Of a DNA stretch of 64,000 nucleotides, positions 12,430 to 24,560 are shown piece after piece (position 1 is the stretch's first letter; each line of letters starts with the position of its first letter). Under the pieces are notes generated by a model, which was given only the letters and a program-made list of their open reading frames with translations, was not told the DNA's origin and searched no databases. This DNA comes from Manihot esculenta (Eukaryota; Streptophyta; Magnoliopsida; Malpighiales; Euphorbiaceae): positions 5,768,389 through 5,832,388 of the forward strand of contig NC_035174.2 in the NCBI RefSeq assembly GCF_001659605.2. The letters are read 5' to 3'. The position numbers were made by a program, and so were the translations under genes.

Positions 12430-15400
12430 AGCCTTGCATTTTCCCCCTCGAGTAACATCAATCCCGTCTCCTTATTCAGAAACCGAATCCTGCTCCACTT
12501 CCTTATATCAATTCACCAATTTCAAACACTAGATCCACCTCCAAATCCAACCTTATACCATTCTCACCAGAATCGAAACCCTAATCTTCAATTCCCCCGA
12601 TCGAATTCAATCCTACGACGTCTTCTTTTTCAGATGAATCGATCCCATTGGAGCTCTAATCCGTCCAATTGAGGAGATGTCGATCTACAGAGTGAAAACT
12701 GAAGAATCTTAGAGAGAGAAAGATATAAAGGAAGAGAGAAATCGAAGAAAGAGAGACGGCAAATGGAAAAGTCGTTTCGCTACTTGGTAGCACAGAAGCG
12801 GGCAGGGTGGGGGCTGATCGGGCAGCACGGGCAGCTGGATGAAAGCGTTACCTGCGATTTTCCTTTCCTTTTTTTTTTTTTTTTTTTTCTTGAGTGGTGC
12901 GATTTTCCTTTTTTAATCGGAAGTTAACTTTCAGAATTTTTTGTTAGGGGGAGCTTTAAAGTAATTTTGGTTTTAATTAATTCAAATTACTTCATTTGAT
13001 TAAAATATTAACTTTTTTCTAATCAGTCGAATTTTGTTCAAACTACGAAAATTACGTATTGCAAAGCTATTAAAATAACATAAATGAATGCATTATTAAT
13101 TTTTTCTGTGAAAAAGTTAATTTTCATATGTAAAAATAATTTAGTTAAAAATATAATATAAACTCCTAACAACTTATTTAGCAATAAAAGTTGTGAAATA
13201 TAAAAAAAAATGATGAGAAAATAAGAAGGGTTTTTTTCAATGTATGAATATAATAATGATTTTTCTGTATGAAATATTTGTTAAATTTAACTAAATACAT
13301 TTATTATTGAGTTAAATTTTGTGAGTACCACTTTAGCATCAATAGTGTAGTTAAATATTGGCTTAATGCTTCTTCTTTGAAGAAGTGGGTTTAAAGAAAT
13401 GAGGGGGAAAATGAATGGAGACTATGAGCCCAGTGAAACTGCAAAACTGTAGTGGTTGGGAGATAGATTGGATACCCAAATATCAATAGAAAATGGCTCA
13501 TGCCCACAAAGTCCCCTTTATTCTCCTCTGAACTGAGCTAATCTTAGGAAATCTCAGAGTCATGAGAAAGAAATCAACCAAGGAGAGAAGCCCAATCAGT
13601 GAAATGATGATGGGCCAGTGTGAGTTAGGCATGATTTCATTTGGACCATATTTTTCCATATGATGGGATATGGAGTTTAGTTAGGCTAAGCCCACTGCTT
13701 CAAACATTAATTTTTAACTTACTGCAATCACTAGTAAAAAAATGTAAAACTTTAGCCTAATTATCCTTTATTCGCCTTAAGAAGCGAATGAGTTATCGAG
13801 ATTGAAAAAATAAAAAAGTTTTGAAACAATAGAATAACTTAATAATTTATGTATAAAAAAATAAATATATCTTTAAATTAATTCATTTAAAATTTAAAAT
13901 TTATTTAATTGGAGTAATTCAATTACAGAATTTTAAAATTTCAATAAGTATTAAAATTATATCTATTTAATTGTTATTTTTGTTTAACTTTCTAAAAAAT
14001 TAAAAATATTTATTTTTTATTCTAATTTAATTAAATTATTTAATGAAAAATGAATTTATCATGAAATAAGCTATTTAAATAAAATATGATCTTATATAAG
14101 AGTTATTTTTTTTTACCATATTTTTTTCTGATATTTAAAGTTTTTACTTTAGTAGGGTATTATACAGAGAAGAGGAAAGGTGAGGCCCAATCTTGAAATT
14201 TCAAAATTGAACATGAATTTTTTTATCATAATTAGGAAGTTGGCTTTGAAAATCTAAATTGTAATTGTTGTTTTGTTCGGTGTCTTTCCTTTTCTCTTGT
14301 CGAAGGTTGCTGCATCGCTATACGAATTTTGGTTGTGATCGCATTGTTGCTCACGGATCGGCATCGAAACACTAAATTGCTCCTTAAAGATGGCTCTTTA
14401 GTTATACAAGACTTGATCGACTCTTTTTGGCTATTTTGACACTAAATATAAAGTCCTGAATTGCTGTGGTTTGTTGGTCGCTATACCAGTTTTGGTTGTG
14501 ATCGCATTTTGTATGTATGGATGTTCAGCGTGCTCATTTTTATCAAATAGTAATTTAGTTTCTTTTTAGTGTATATGTTGACAGAGTCGCGGTATAATCC
14601 AAGCGGCTCTTATTTTTCATCAGAGCTAAATTCTTTTTTGATGGGTTTAAGTTTTGAGTTAATTCGGCATGTTTTGGTCACGGACTACATGACGTGTTGG
14701 TGAATTGGTCTATTTAGTGAATTTTATTGAATTTTAAACTTATTTTTAATTTTGATCTCAGTTCGAATGTAAAAAATTGAGTGATTGATCAGTTTTTTTT
14801 TATATTTGGGTAAGAGAATATCTTTAAAATGGAGAAATGAGAAGAGAGGCACAAAATAAGAAGAGCAAGGGCATTAAAGCAGCCATATAGTGTTCCTGAA
14901 CCAGGAGAATGAAACTGGGTGACGTTTGGTATTTGGTAAGGGATCCCTTCTTAAACAAGTTAAAAAAGCAACACCCACGTTCTGTGTCTTGTTTTCTTCT
15001 CCATGCACTTTATTTATTATTAATTATTAATTTTTATCTCCAATCCCACCAATTTCTATGATTACCCATTTCTCTTTCCACCGCTTTCATCATTTTTTAT
15101 CCCATGATTTTGCCACATTATTACTCTTTTTCTTATTCTCAAATCCCCTGATTAGGGTTAGGCGTTGGATATATGAAATAGGTTTGTTATTTTTTATTTC
15201 AGAAATAAATATTTAAGAAAAAAGGGAAATCGAATTGTATATCTTATTTAAGCTTCCCATCAATTTGATTTTCCCTTTGTTTTCACCTTTTTATATATTG
15301 ACAAAGGTGCCCATGGACTAATTAATATAAGTCCAACCAATCAAAATGTAGCATAATTGAAACTATCATGTGAGTTGAGATACGACATTTTACGAGTTTC

Positions 15401-16866
15401 AATAAAATAAATTAATTTTTTTTTTCTTTTATCAACATTCTCGGGTCTTCCCACTATATCTTGCCGGTATTTATGTAGAGACAAAAGAAAATCACATCTT
15501 CTTTTTCATGTTGGTGGTGGTGGTTCCTCACTATTGAATTCAAATTTCAAAATTTAACGTATTTGCTGTATTTAGTCTGGTAATTTTGTTATCGGTACGT
15601 TTAAATATTAAATACATAATATAAAATTATAATACAATTCATATAAAATTTTTTAATTAATTCTATTATCGGTATGGGTTTAATTAATTTTTTAAATAAA
15701 ATTTATGGATTAAAATATATATTAGGCATAATTTAATGAGTTTTTGATGAATGAGTAGGTATTGTAGGATTACCTCACGTGTTATAACTTTAATGATGCT
15801 GCTAATTTATTTAAGTTATTTGTCCACAATTTTCAAATTAAAAAAAAAACATTGATGATGTGTTTAATTTTTAAATTAATAAATTATCACAAATTTATGT
15901 TAAAATTAACCACTGTTATTATTATTTTTTAATTTAACTTGAACTTAACACTTACCTAATTTTTGAATATATTGTTAATTAGATATCTAAATCTCCAGTC
16001 AAATGATGTTTTGGTTTTGAAAAATAAATAAATAATTTTTTTACAATTCTCAATATTCATTTGTATGAACATTCCGATTCATTTATAAAATTTCTATAAT
16101 TAAAAAGGGATTTGTTCAATAATTGATAAAAAATGGAGAGTAGATTTACAAATTGATAATTAATTTATTAAAAATTGTTTTAATCTAAATTAAATAAAAT
16201 AAATTCTATTAGCTGTGTCCGGGTCTACATGCACATGGATTGGGGAAAAAAGGAATCCGTGATTGAGGATAAAGATGGGGAATGTGTCGGCCGTGCTTTT
16301 TTGACCCTTCACTCGCTCTTGGTTTTTAAGGGCACCCCTAATTCCTTCATCTGCCGCGCCACCTCCGCATGTGACGTCATCAAATTAACTTAAATCCCCA
16401 AACTACCCCGCATTATTCCCAATAATTTCAATGTCCTCACATGGGCAGGGCTCTTACTTTTGAAGGCCAATTCCGTCTTTTTATGAAAATAACGTGTTGA
16501 TCTATCAAAACTAGGTGCATTCTTCTCGGGAAGAATGATTTCTAGGAACTAGTATATACGACATCGTATATAAAACTGTTACCTGAATTTTCTTTTTTTT
16601 CCGAACTGATACCTGAATTGAATCCACTACAGTCCTGCCTTTTAACTGTATCCCTCCTTTTTTACTGCTCTCTCTACTTTTTGCTTGCACAAATGGAAGG
16701 AGGAACACATGCTGATTAGTGATTACTGGCAGGTGAGTAAAATGGCATTAAATAATGTTAAGCCTCTGGACGTTAAGCCTCTTTTTAGAGAGACAGTAGA
16801 GTGAAAAAAGAAATTTGCTTTTCCTCGCAAAATTCCACTGCCTTTTATGCCATTAAACCTTCGCTT
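12430..16866. other. Intergenic region between SUO-like and NAT genes
   Basis: 12430-12780 is the C/T-rich (in minus sense) probable 5' UTR and promoter of the SUO-like gene. A T-tract follows near 12868-12888. From about 12900 the DNA is very AT-rich with no credible ORF. An imperfect 30-bp direct repeat lies at 14316 and 14481. 16260-16400 is less AT-rich and contains a TGACGTCA palindrome, consistent with the distal promoter of the NAT gene. No transposon domain is recognised. Confidence 0.6.
16372..16379. promoter_or_regulatory. TGACGTCA palindrome (bZIP/TGA-type site)
   Basis: A perfect 8-bp C-box/CRE palindrome in a GC-richer patch, about 0.5 kb upstream of the putative TATA box of the NAT gene. 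bZIP factors of the TGA and C/S1 groups bind such sites; its use here is inferred. Confidence 0.4.
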
Positions 16867-16869
16867 GCA

Positions 16870-16877
16870 TATAAAAA
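16870..16877 (+). promoter_or_regulatory. Putative TATA box of the NAT gene
   Basis: TATAAAAA in a CT-rich context, 577 bp upstream of the NAT start codon. This implies a long leader that may contain a 5' UTR intron. Other TATA-like sequences exist nearby, so the assignment is tentative. Confidence 0.35.
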
Positions 16878-17446
16878 CTTGGGTATTTCTAACTACTGTT
16901 CTTTTCTGCTTTTACATATACCACCTTGAAACTTTTGTGGGTTTTCTTTTTGTTCTTCTGCTCATCTCCCTCTTTCCCTTTGGGATGGTGGCGTGCATAA
17001 TTTTTATTTGACTTTAAATGCTTCACACTTATTTTTTTACTTTGAAGATTGCTATTGTTTAAAAGGTACTTTTTTCTTTTGTTTCAATTATATAGGCCAT
17101 TCTTTTCACCTACATGCTATTGTTAAACTTTCATTTTCCGTTTCTCTGCTATGGCTCCGTCTCTTTTTCTATACTAATACACATCTGGTTAGTTTACTCT
17201 TTTGGCTTTTGGTCCTTGCATTATTGAAGCTTTTCTCTCTGGTTTCTTGTCACTTCAGTGAGTTTCTGTGAGATTTGGGATCTGGGTTATGTTTAGCTTT
17301 GGGTATTTGTGCTGCTTTTTAGTACATTCAACTGAATCCTGAGTACTTCCTTTTTTTCCTTTCTGTTTGTTTTTTTTTCATTATTTTACTTTTCTTGAGA
17401 CAGAGAGAGCGAGAGAGGAAGATTTTTAGAGTGAGAGGGCAGATTC

Positions 17447-20400
17447 ATGGCTGGAGGTGGAGGAGGAGGTGGTGGAGGAAAGGCAGAGGAGCCGCAGCCA
17501 CACCCGCCAAAGGAGCAGCTTCCGAACATTTCTTATTGCATAACAAGTCCTCCCCGATGGCGTGAGTATATTTTGATAATTTCTCATTGTCTGCTCTCTT
17601 CTATTTGATGGTGCTTAGATTCTAAATCCAATCTTGAATTCTTAAAGTAAGTGGTGTGTGAATCTATCTGGGTATGTGTTAGTTAAGGTTTTTGCATTTG
17701 TTAATGGTTTTTTAAGGATACGCATCTTGTTTTAGTTGAAAGTTGCCTTTTGAGCTCTCTTTATGGTTGGTATCCCTTTTCAAAAGGTTAAATGTCTTTC
17801 CGTAGAAATAAACCCTACTGTTTGAAGATTCTGGTAGTATTTCAAAAGGAAAAAGAATAAAGGTGACAGAGGAGAACAAAAGCAATCCAACTGCTTTTAG
17901 TTAATTAACCTACTTAATTGTAAGAATAATTAAAATTTTATTAATTTTGTTTTTGAAGTTCGTTGTTTGGAGCAGAGGATCTAGTTTTCTGTCGGTGATA
18001 ATTTCAACTATATGCTTAATTTGTTTTTTCTTATGAATAGTTTTCTTTTTAAATATGTTGTCTTTTTTCCCACGGCGCAAATAGAACTACACGAATTTCT
18101 GATCAACTTAACAAACTGTGAATTAGTGGTCTGTGTGAGTATGCATTTTGTTGAACTTGAGAACTTTCAGAACATTAAAAATTGTATACGATGCAGCTGA
18201 GGCTATCCTGCTTGGTTTCCAACACTACCTTGTGATGCTTGGGACAACTGTTCTTATTCCCACTGCCCTTGTTCCCCAAATGGGAGGTGGAAATGTAAGA
18301 CTCGAGGGTGAAAATAGCTTAACTTCTTCATTGCTTTCTTACATAGCTGGAACTCCAACCTTACAATTTTAAGTGGCATTTGCCAATTTCGCAGAAGGAG
18401 AAGGCCGACGTGATCCAGACACTACTATTTGTTGCTGGTTTGAACACATTGCTTCAGAGTCTGTTTGGAACTCGATTGCCTGCTGTCATTGGAGGCTCCT
18501 ATACCTTTGTCCCAACTACTATTTCTATTATCCTTGCTGGTCGATTTAGTGATAATCTTGACCCTGTTGAGGTTTTATGATCTAACTCTTATGCATTGTA
18601 TAAGTTATGTTTGTTTTCTTTGGAATATTAAATTCTCTTGACAATTTGGTAAGGCACAATTAGTGCCCAAAATACTATCTTTTAAATACAATCCCATATA
18701 AAGAATGCATCTAAATACCACACTATCCTTATGGATATTTGTCCTAGATTTTTTTCAACTCTATAAAAATGTTTGATTCCAATACAGCGATTTAAGAAGA
18801 TAATGCGTGCAATACAAGGTTCGCTTATTGTTGCATCAACTCTTCAAATTGTTCTTGGCTTCAGTGGCCTCTGGCGTAATGTTACCAGGTTAGCTCAGAA
18901 CATGAACTAATAATGATCATAATTTCAGTGTTCCTTGAACAGTTTGTATGGCTATCTTATCTTTCATATCGTCTAATTTTATTTATTTACATGTATAAGA
19001 TTTTGTTCAATAACTTTTATAATCCAAGGACGCTTGTACTTTTGTGTTTTGCATCTCACTAATGCATTTAGTATGTAATTAATTAGAGTCTACCTCAGAT
19101 AGATTCTGTTTAAAACTGTTCACTCTCTCTATCTTTCTGTCTCTAAATCCCAGGTTCTTAAGTCCACTTTCAGCTGTTCCTTTGGTAGCTCTCGTTGGTT
19201 TTGGGCTGTATGAGCTTGGTTTTCCTGGGGTACGTTTCTTTTTGCTGCATGTGCATGTGCATGTGCAGGGAAAGCAATGATATACATCATGTTACAAATA
19301 GACAGTGTTATTTTGAATACTGATTTTTGCATCGGATGTTAGGTTGCCAAATGTGTAGAGATTGGGTTGCCAGAGCTGATCATATTAGTATTTGTTTCAC
19401 AGGTATATCTGTGGATGCATTATTATACAGTATTATCCTTTTCTCTATCTTAAACCTGTGAAATAATGGCTGTAGTTCAGTGCAATAATATATTTTTCTT
19501 CTGCAGTATATGCCCCATGTGATAAAGTCTGGAAGAGATGTTTTTGATCGTTTTGCTGTAATATTCTCAGTGGTAATTGTATGGATTTATGCTCACCTTC
19601 TTACTGTGGGTGGGGCCTACAATGGTGCAGCACCGAAGACGCAAAATACTTGTCGTACAGATCGTTCAGGACTCATAGATGCTGCTCCATGGTATGTTTC
19701 TACTGTATTCTTAAAAGGATGTGTCTAGGCATTTATTATTTGACACATTCCATTGCTGGATCCTATAAGAGAGGCCTTGATTCGCATATAGATACAGACT
19801 AACTTGTGCATTAACCTTTAAAAACTGAGATCCATGTTAAAGCAAGAAGTGTAAGCACACCTTTCTTAACAAATTTGGCATAATTTGGATATTTAATAGC
19901 TACCAGTCTGATTACAACTTGCACATGACTCTGCCATTCAATCTGGAAACTAAGGCTGAGTAGCAGTCTTCTGGCTAATTGTTTCCTCTTTGTAAAGAGC
20001 TTGATCATTCTCTGTCAATGAGAACAAGCTTGATTTGGAAAAGCAAGCTAGATCGCCCATATTTGGATATTCAACCTAGTTCCTCCATCAGCATTGATTT
20101 GTCCCAGATTAGTAGTGGAGTTTGTGATGCACTAAGATTTGATCCCATCTTATCTAACTCACTATTTTCCTTGGGAAGATGCTCTAATTGCCACCTTGAT
20201 ATTAAGAGTTTGATTATAGCTGAAGATGGGTCTGGTTGAGTTGTATCTTCAATTATGCTTAGCATTTCTGATTGGAATTGTGAGTTTTCAGGATAAGAGT
20301 TCCTTATCCATTTCAATGGGGAGCACCTTCATTTGATGCTGGCGAAGCCTTTGCCATGATGATGGCTTCCTTTGTTGCTCTTGTTGAGGTTTGATATTTC

Positions 20401-22364
20401 TACCTTGTTTTATTTTCCCCATCTATTTTGCAACTGTTTTACAAAGACTCAGAATAGGAGCACGCACACACCTTCATCGTAGTCATTGTTTGTGCTGGTA
20501 TGTTCCCCATATGATTACTCTATTTCAGCTGTGTGGAGATGTTCCATGCCCATCCTCAGTAATAGAGAAAAAGAAGTACTAAATTTTCCATTACTAAAAA
20601 TATCATCTTAGTCTGTGGGTGGACACTTAGTAATTGGTTGGGCTACCTATAGGCAAAGATTCTTAATTGAAATTAAGATTTTTGTGATGGCGGTCTACAA
20701 GGGAGTGAAGGCACAGCTCAGGATCTCTGTAGGCCTACGGTAGTCAACTGGGCCAAGCCCTTACTGGTGGCCAACTAGTTATTCCCCCCTAAAGAACCTT
20801 GGGAACAACTTGGCTTGTGGCAGGAGGAGACATCAATATGTCTCAGATGACACACCCCCTAAATAAATAATCTAAAGGGAATTTCAGATATCTGACACGG
20901 CCTTTAGCTTACTAATATTTTACACTAATTTATCTCTATATTATTTTTCGAAAACTCTACTGTTGGAAAATTATAGTTTTGATCCTTGGAATTCTAGGAT
21001 CCTAACACTTCAAACACTGTTCTTTTAATGGTTTATTTTGTTTTCTCTCATTCTGGGTCTCTGGTGCAGTTTAAATATGAATTCTTTTAGATTATTTGAC
21101 AACATTGCTTGCTTACAATGTTAATATCTTGAAATTCACCTTTCTTATAATCAATGAATGAGCAGTCCACTGGTGCATTTATTGCGGTGTCGAGGTATGC
21201 AAGTGCGACCCCAATGCCACCTTCTGTGCTTAGCCGTGGCATTGGCTGGCAGGTAATTTAAATAGACTGATCTCTTAATTGTTGAAAATAAAAAACCGAG
21301 TTTCTTATTATACAAGGCTGTTTTGTTCACCAATGTTAATTTATAATGTTTTATTTCTGCTTCAGGGAGTTGCCATTTTGCTTTCTGGGTTGTTTGGAAC
21401 TGTGAATGGATCCTCAGTTTCTGTGTAAGACACCGGGAAAACCCTACATCATATGAATGTTGTATGCATATTTAAAACAAGTTCTATGAACCTTAATTTA
21501 TTTTTGCAGAGAGAACGCTGGCCTTTTGGCTTTGACACGAGTTGGTAGCCGAAGGGTTGTCCAAATATCTGCTGGATTCATGATTTTCTTCTCTATCCTC
21601 GGTAAGAAGTAGATTTATGAGAGTTGCTCATAGCTTTCAGGTTGGTGAGCAACTCATCTTTCCTTGTGAGTACATTGTTCGTAGCGTCACTCAACTTTTC
21701 ATGTTTCAGGTAAATTTGGAGCTGTCTTTGCTTCTATACCAGCACCAATTATTGCTGCTTTGTATTGCCTTTTCTTTGCCTATGTGGGTACGTATATGTG
21801 ATATTATGAGGTTGATCGTGAAAAGCTGATACTGATCTCTTATTTATTGTGATCATTCATTTTATTACATATCAATTCTTCTGATTATTCATTTGCAGGT
21901 GTTGGAGGTCTTAGCTTTCTTCAGTTTTGCAACCTCAACAGCTTCCGCACAAAGTTCATTTTAGGCTTCTCTATTTTCTTAGGCTTGTCAGTGCCACAAT
22001 ACTTCAACGAATATACTGCAATTAATGGCTATGGTCCTGTCCACACTGGAGAAAGATGGGTATGCATGAAACCTTCAGTTTCTGATATTTCTTTGTGAAA
22101 CTTGCATCTGAGACTGATAAATATCATGTTTTGTTTACATTGCAGTTCAACGATATTGTAAATGTTCCTTTCTCATCAGAAGCATTCGTCGCGGGGTGTG
22201 TGGCATATTTCCTGGACAACACCCTGCATCGAAAAGATAGTGCAATCAGGAAAGACAGGGGTAAGCATTGGTGGGACAAGTTCCGGTCATTCAAGGGTGA
22301 TACAAGGAGTGAAGAGTTTTATTCCCTGCCTTTCAATCTGAACAAATACTTCCCATCTGTGTGA
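17447..22364 (+). CDS. NAT6: Nucleobase-ascorbate transporter (NAT/NCS2 family), NAT6-like
   Basis: Fourteen exons join in frame: 17447-17561, 18197-18294, 18395-18571, 18788-18888, 19154-19229, 19343-19402, 19507-19691, 20292-20388, 21166-21252, 21366-21424, 21510-21601, 21710-21787, 21899-22059 and 22146-22364. They encode 534 residues, the usual size of plant NATs. The protein is a polytopic membrane carrier of the NCS2 fold. It keeps the TM1 QH motif (GFQHYLVMLG, Q47-H48) and the NAT signature ENAGLLALTR near residues 353-362. It also keeps the plant hallmarks PHPPKEQLPNISYC at the start and SLPFNLNKYFPSV at the end. Family members move uracil, xanthine or related bases, usually by proton symport; substrate cannot be read from sequence alone. 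The N-terminus has a run of nine glycines. All introns are GT-AG. The close match to Arabidopsis NAT6 is from memory. Confidence 0.95.
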
Positions 22365-23928
22365 TTTAATCAGCATCAAGATTATTATGAATTCTATCTT
22401 GTCCAAATATGTGTTCTCAATAGGTCTGCGGGATCACATTGCAATGTAATATTGTCCTTATTTTTCTGAGTGAATCTTATCACGCTATATAACAGTATAA
22501 GATAGTATCTTCCTTTATAGAACAACTTAAGATTATTGAATTTGTTTTTGTTGTAAATCCAACGAGGACATGGACTTGAAGCAGCTATGAAGAATGCATC
22601 TTGTTCAGTAGTATGCTTTAGAAGCCCTGTTATTTTAGCATCTGTAGCTTGCATTAACTTGCATTCTTGAATTATTACCCATCACCATTTAAACTAATCT
22701 GGGGTGCAGTTCAAAATGACCGTTCTGAGGTTCAGCACTCCACAATTGCATGTGAACTTCCACAGCTGACAAGGAGCCCTGAGTTCCCATTTGAAATGAG
22801 TTGTATATGGTGACAGAGCTGCCAATCCTGTCTCCACTTGTAAAATTCCAAGTGGCCCCATGCACACATCACAACAAAGACCCACGGGTGTACAGGGAAG
22901 TAAAATAGTAAATATTTACTATTTCCTAAAAGTGACAGAATTGCCAGTCTCTCTGACTGGATTCCTTCTCTTTTCTTCTGTCTTATCTATATTCCCCAAC
23001 TCTCATGCTTCCCTTCTCTACTCTGATTTATCGTCTTCAATTTCCTGAGATATTTTTTTTTTATCATGCAAATTATATTGCATTAAAATGCTCAGAAACA
23101 GGCTTCAGGTGCAATGGATAGACTCTAAAGAAGTGACAAGCCGATAGCCCACACAAACCAAAGGAGCCCAAATCCGAAAATTTTATCTATAATCCAATCC
23201 GAAAACACAAGAATTCCGCAGCTGACCCACATTGCTTAATCATATCATGAGATTATTGTTTAAGGGTCTTTTTAGCATTACTGTTCAAACTGCTGTCGAG
23301 AAAAATATTTTATTAAAAATATTATTTAAAAATAATTAAAAATTATTTTTAACATAATTTAATCATAAAAATATCAAAATAATAAAACAGTTTTTTCTGA
23401 TTTTTTTTCAACGGTATCTAAAATAATAATTTTTTTAAAAAAGTATTTTTTTTATACTCTAAACTCAATGCTAAACACCAAGACGTAACAAGTCATTCTA
23501 GAAGTAACTTTTGTTATAATTAGGGGAGAAAAAATAAAGCAACCACAACTAACAAGTAGGTCTTTGGCTCTAAAAGTTCTAAATCTGTCTTTTGAGGTAT
23601 ACCAAGCTACCGTCTATCATAGGAAGTAGCTAAAACATATGGAATGGAAGGCATAATCCTCTAATGCAAGACTGTTAAGGTGGGACAGACACAACGCAAG
23701 TATTCTAAGATTCTGCAAAAAAGTAGAGATATAATAAATATAAGAGTTAACGGCAAATAAGAACTGTAATTTTAATTTTGTTGTAATTACATCATATATT
23801 TTTCTTTATTAATTAAAATCTAATCTTTTAAAATTGTTCTAATAGTATTATACTGTTATTTTGCCGCTAGAAACTAATGAAATTACTACGTCAATCGCCA
23901 TGTCAATGCCATGTTAATAAATTTTATT
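22365..23928. other. NAT 3' flank and intergenic DNA
   Basis: The first few hundred bases are probable 3' UTR of the NAT gene. Beyond that, AT-rich sequence with A/T runs carries only chance ORFs. No repeat family is recognised. Confidence 0.45.
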
Positions 23929-24560
23929 GGCTTTTATTATTTTTGGATTGGATGCCTCATTTGAGTTTAGTGACTCTGTATGCCTATGGTTATGAGAGAG
24001 GAGGTGTTCATGGTCCTTTGGAATATTTGGATACACGGTAACAATGTGGTATGGAGACAGCAGTTTCAGAGCCCACACTAAGAGGTCGACATATTGATAT
24101 TAATGAGGTATGTCCAGTTTGTGGCTTTGCAAATGAAATTGATGTACATATTCTCTATAATTGTATATTTGCTAAGTCTTGTTGGCTTTTATCATTTATG
24201 GGTTGGATACCTCATTCGAGTTTAGTGACTCTGTTGCAAAGAGTTGTTTTTTCAATGCCTATGGTTCTGAGAAAGGAGGTGCTCATGGTCTTTTGGAGTT
24301 CGAGTTACTGTTGCAAAGCATTGTTTTTTCAATGCCTATAATTTTGAGAGAGGAGATGCTCATAGTCCTTTGGAACACCGTAAAGATGTGGTATGGAGGC
24401 AGCAGTTTCAGAGCCCATCTATGGTGGTTAATAGAGCTAGAGTTTGTTTGCGTGATTGACAGGTTGCAAAGGCTAGGAGAGGTCTGCGTTTTTTAAACCT
24501 CCTCTTTCTGGTCAATATAAATGTAATGTGGATGTTTCTGTTCAGATTAAAAAAATAATT
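23929..24560 (+). mobile_element. LINE (L1-type) 3' fragment: zinc-binding RVT tail and RNase H start
   Basis: At 24108-24190 the plus strand encodes VCPVCGFANEIDVHILYNC, the zf-RVT pattern at the end of plant L1 reverse transcriptases. Later, PPLSGQYKCNVDV near 24500 resembles the start of the RNase H-like domain that follows it. Between them the frame changes. A segment of about 85 bp is present twice in tandem (about 24215-24300 and 24300-24385). A third, shorter derivative lies upstream at 23929-24076. The reverse transcriptase core is absent. This is a 5'-truncated, internally rearranged dead copy. Confidence 0.7.

Noticed and set aside
16993..17271. 92-codon hydrophobic plus-strand ORF upstream of the NAT gene
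   Set aside because: The Phe/Leu-rich translation is what a T-rich plant 5' leader or leader intron gives by chance. No family match and no separate promoter.
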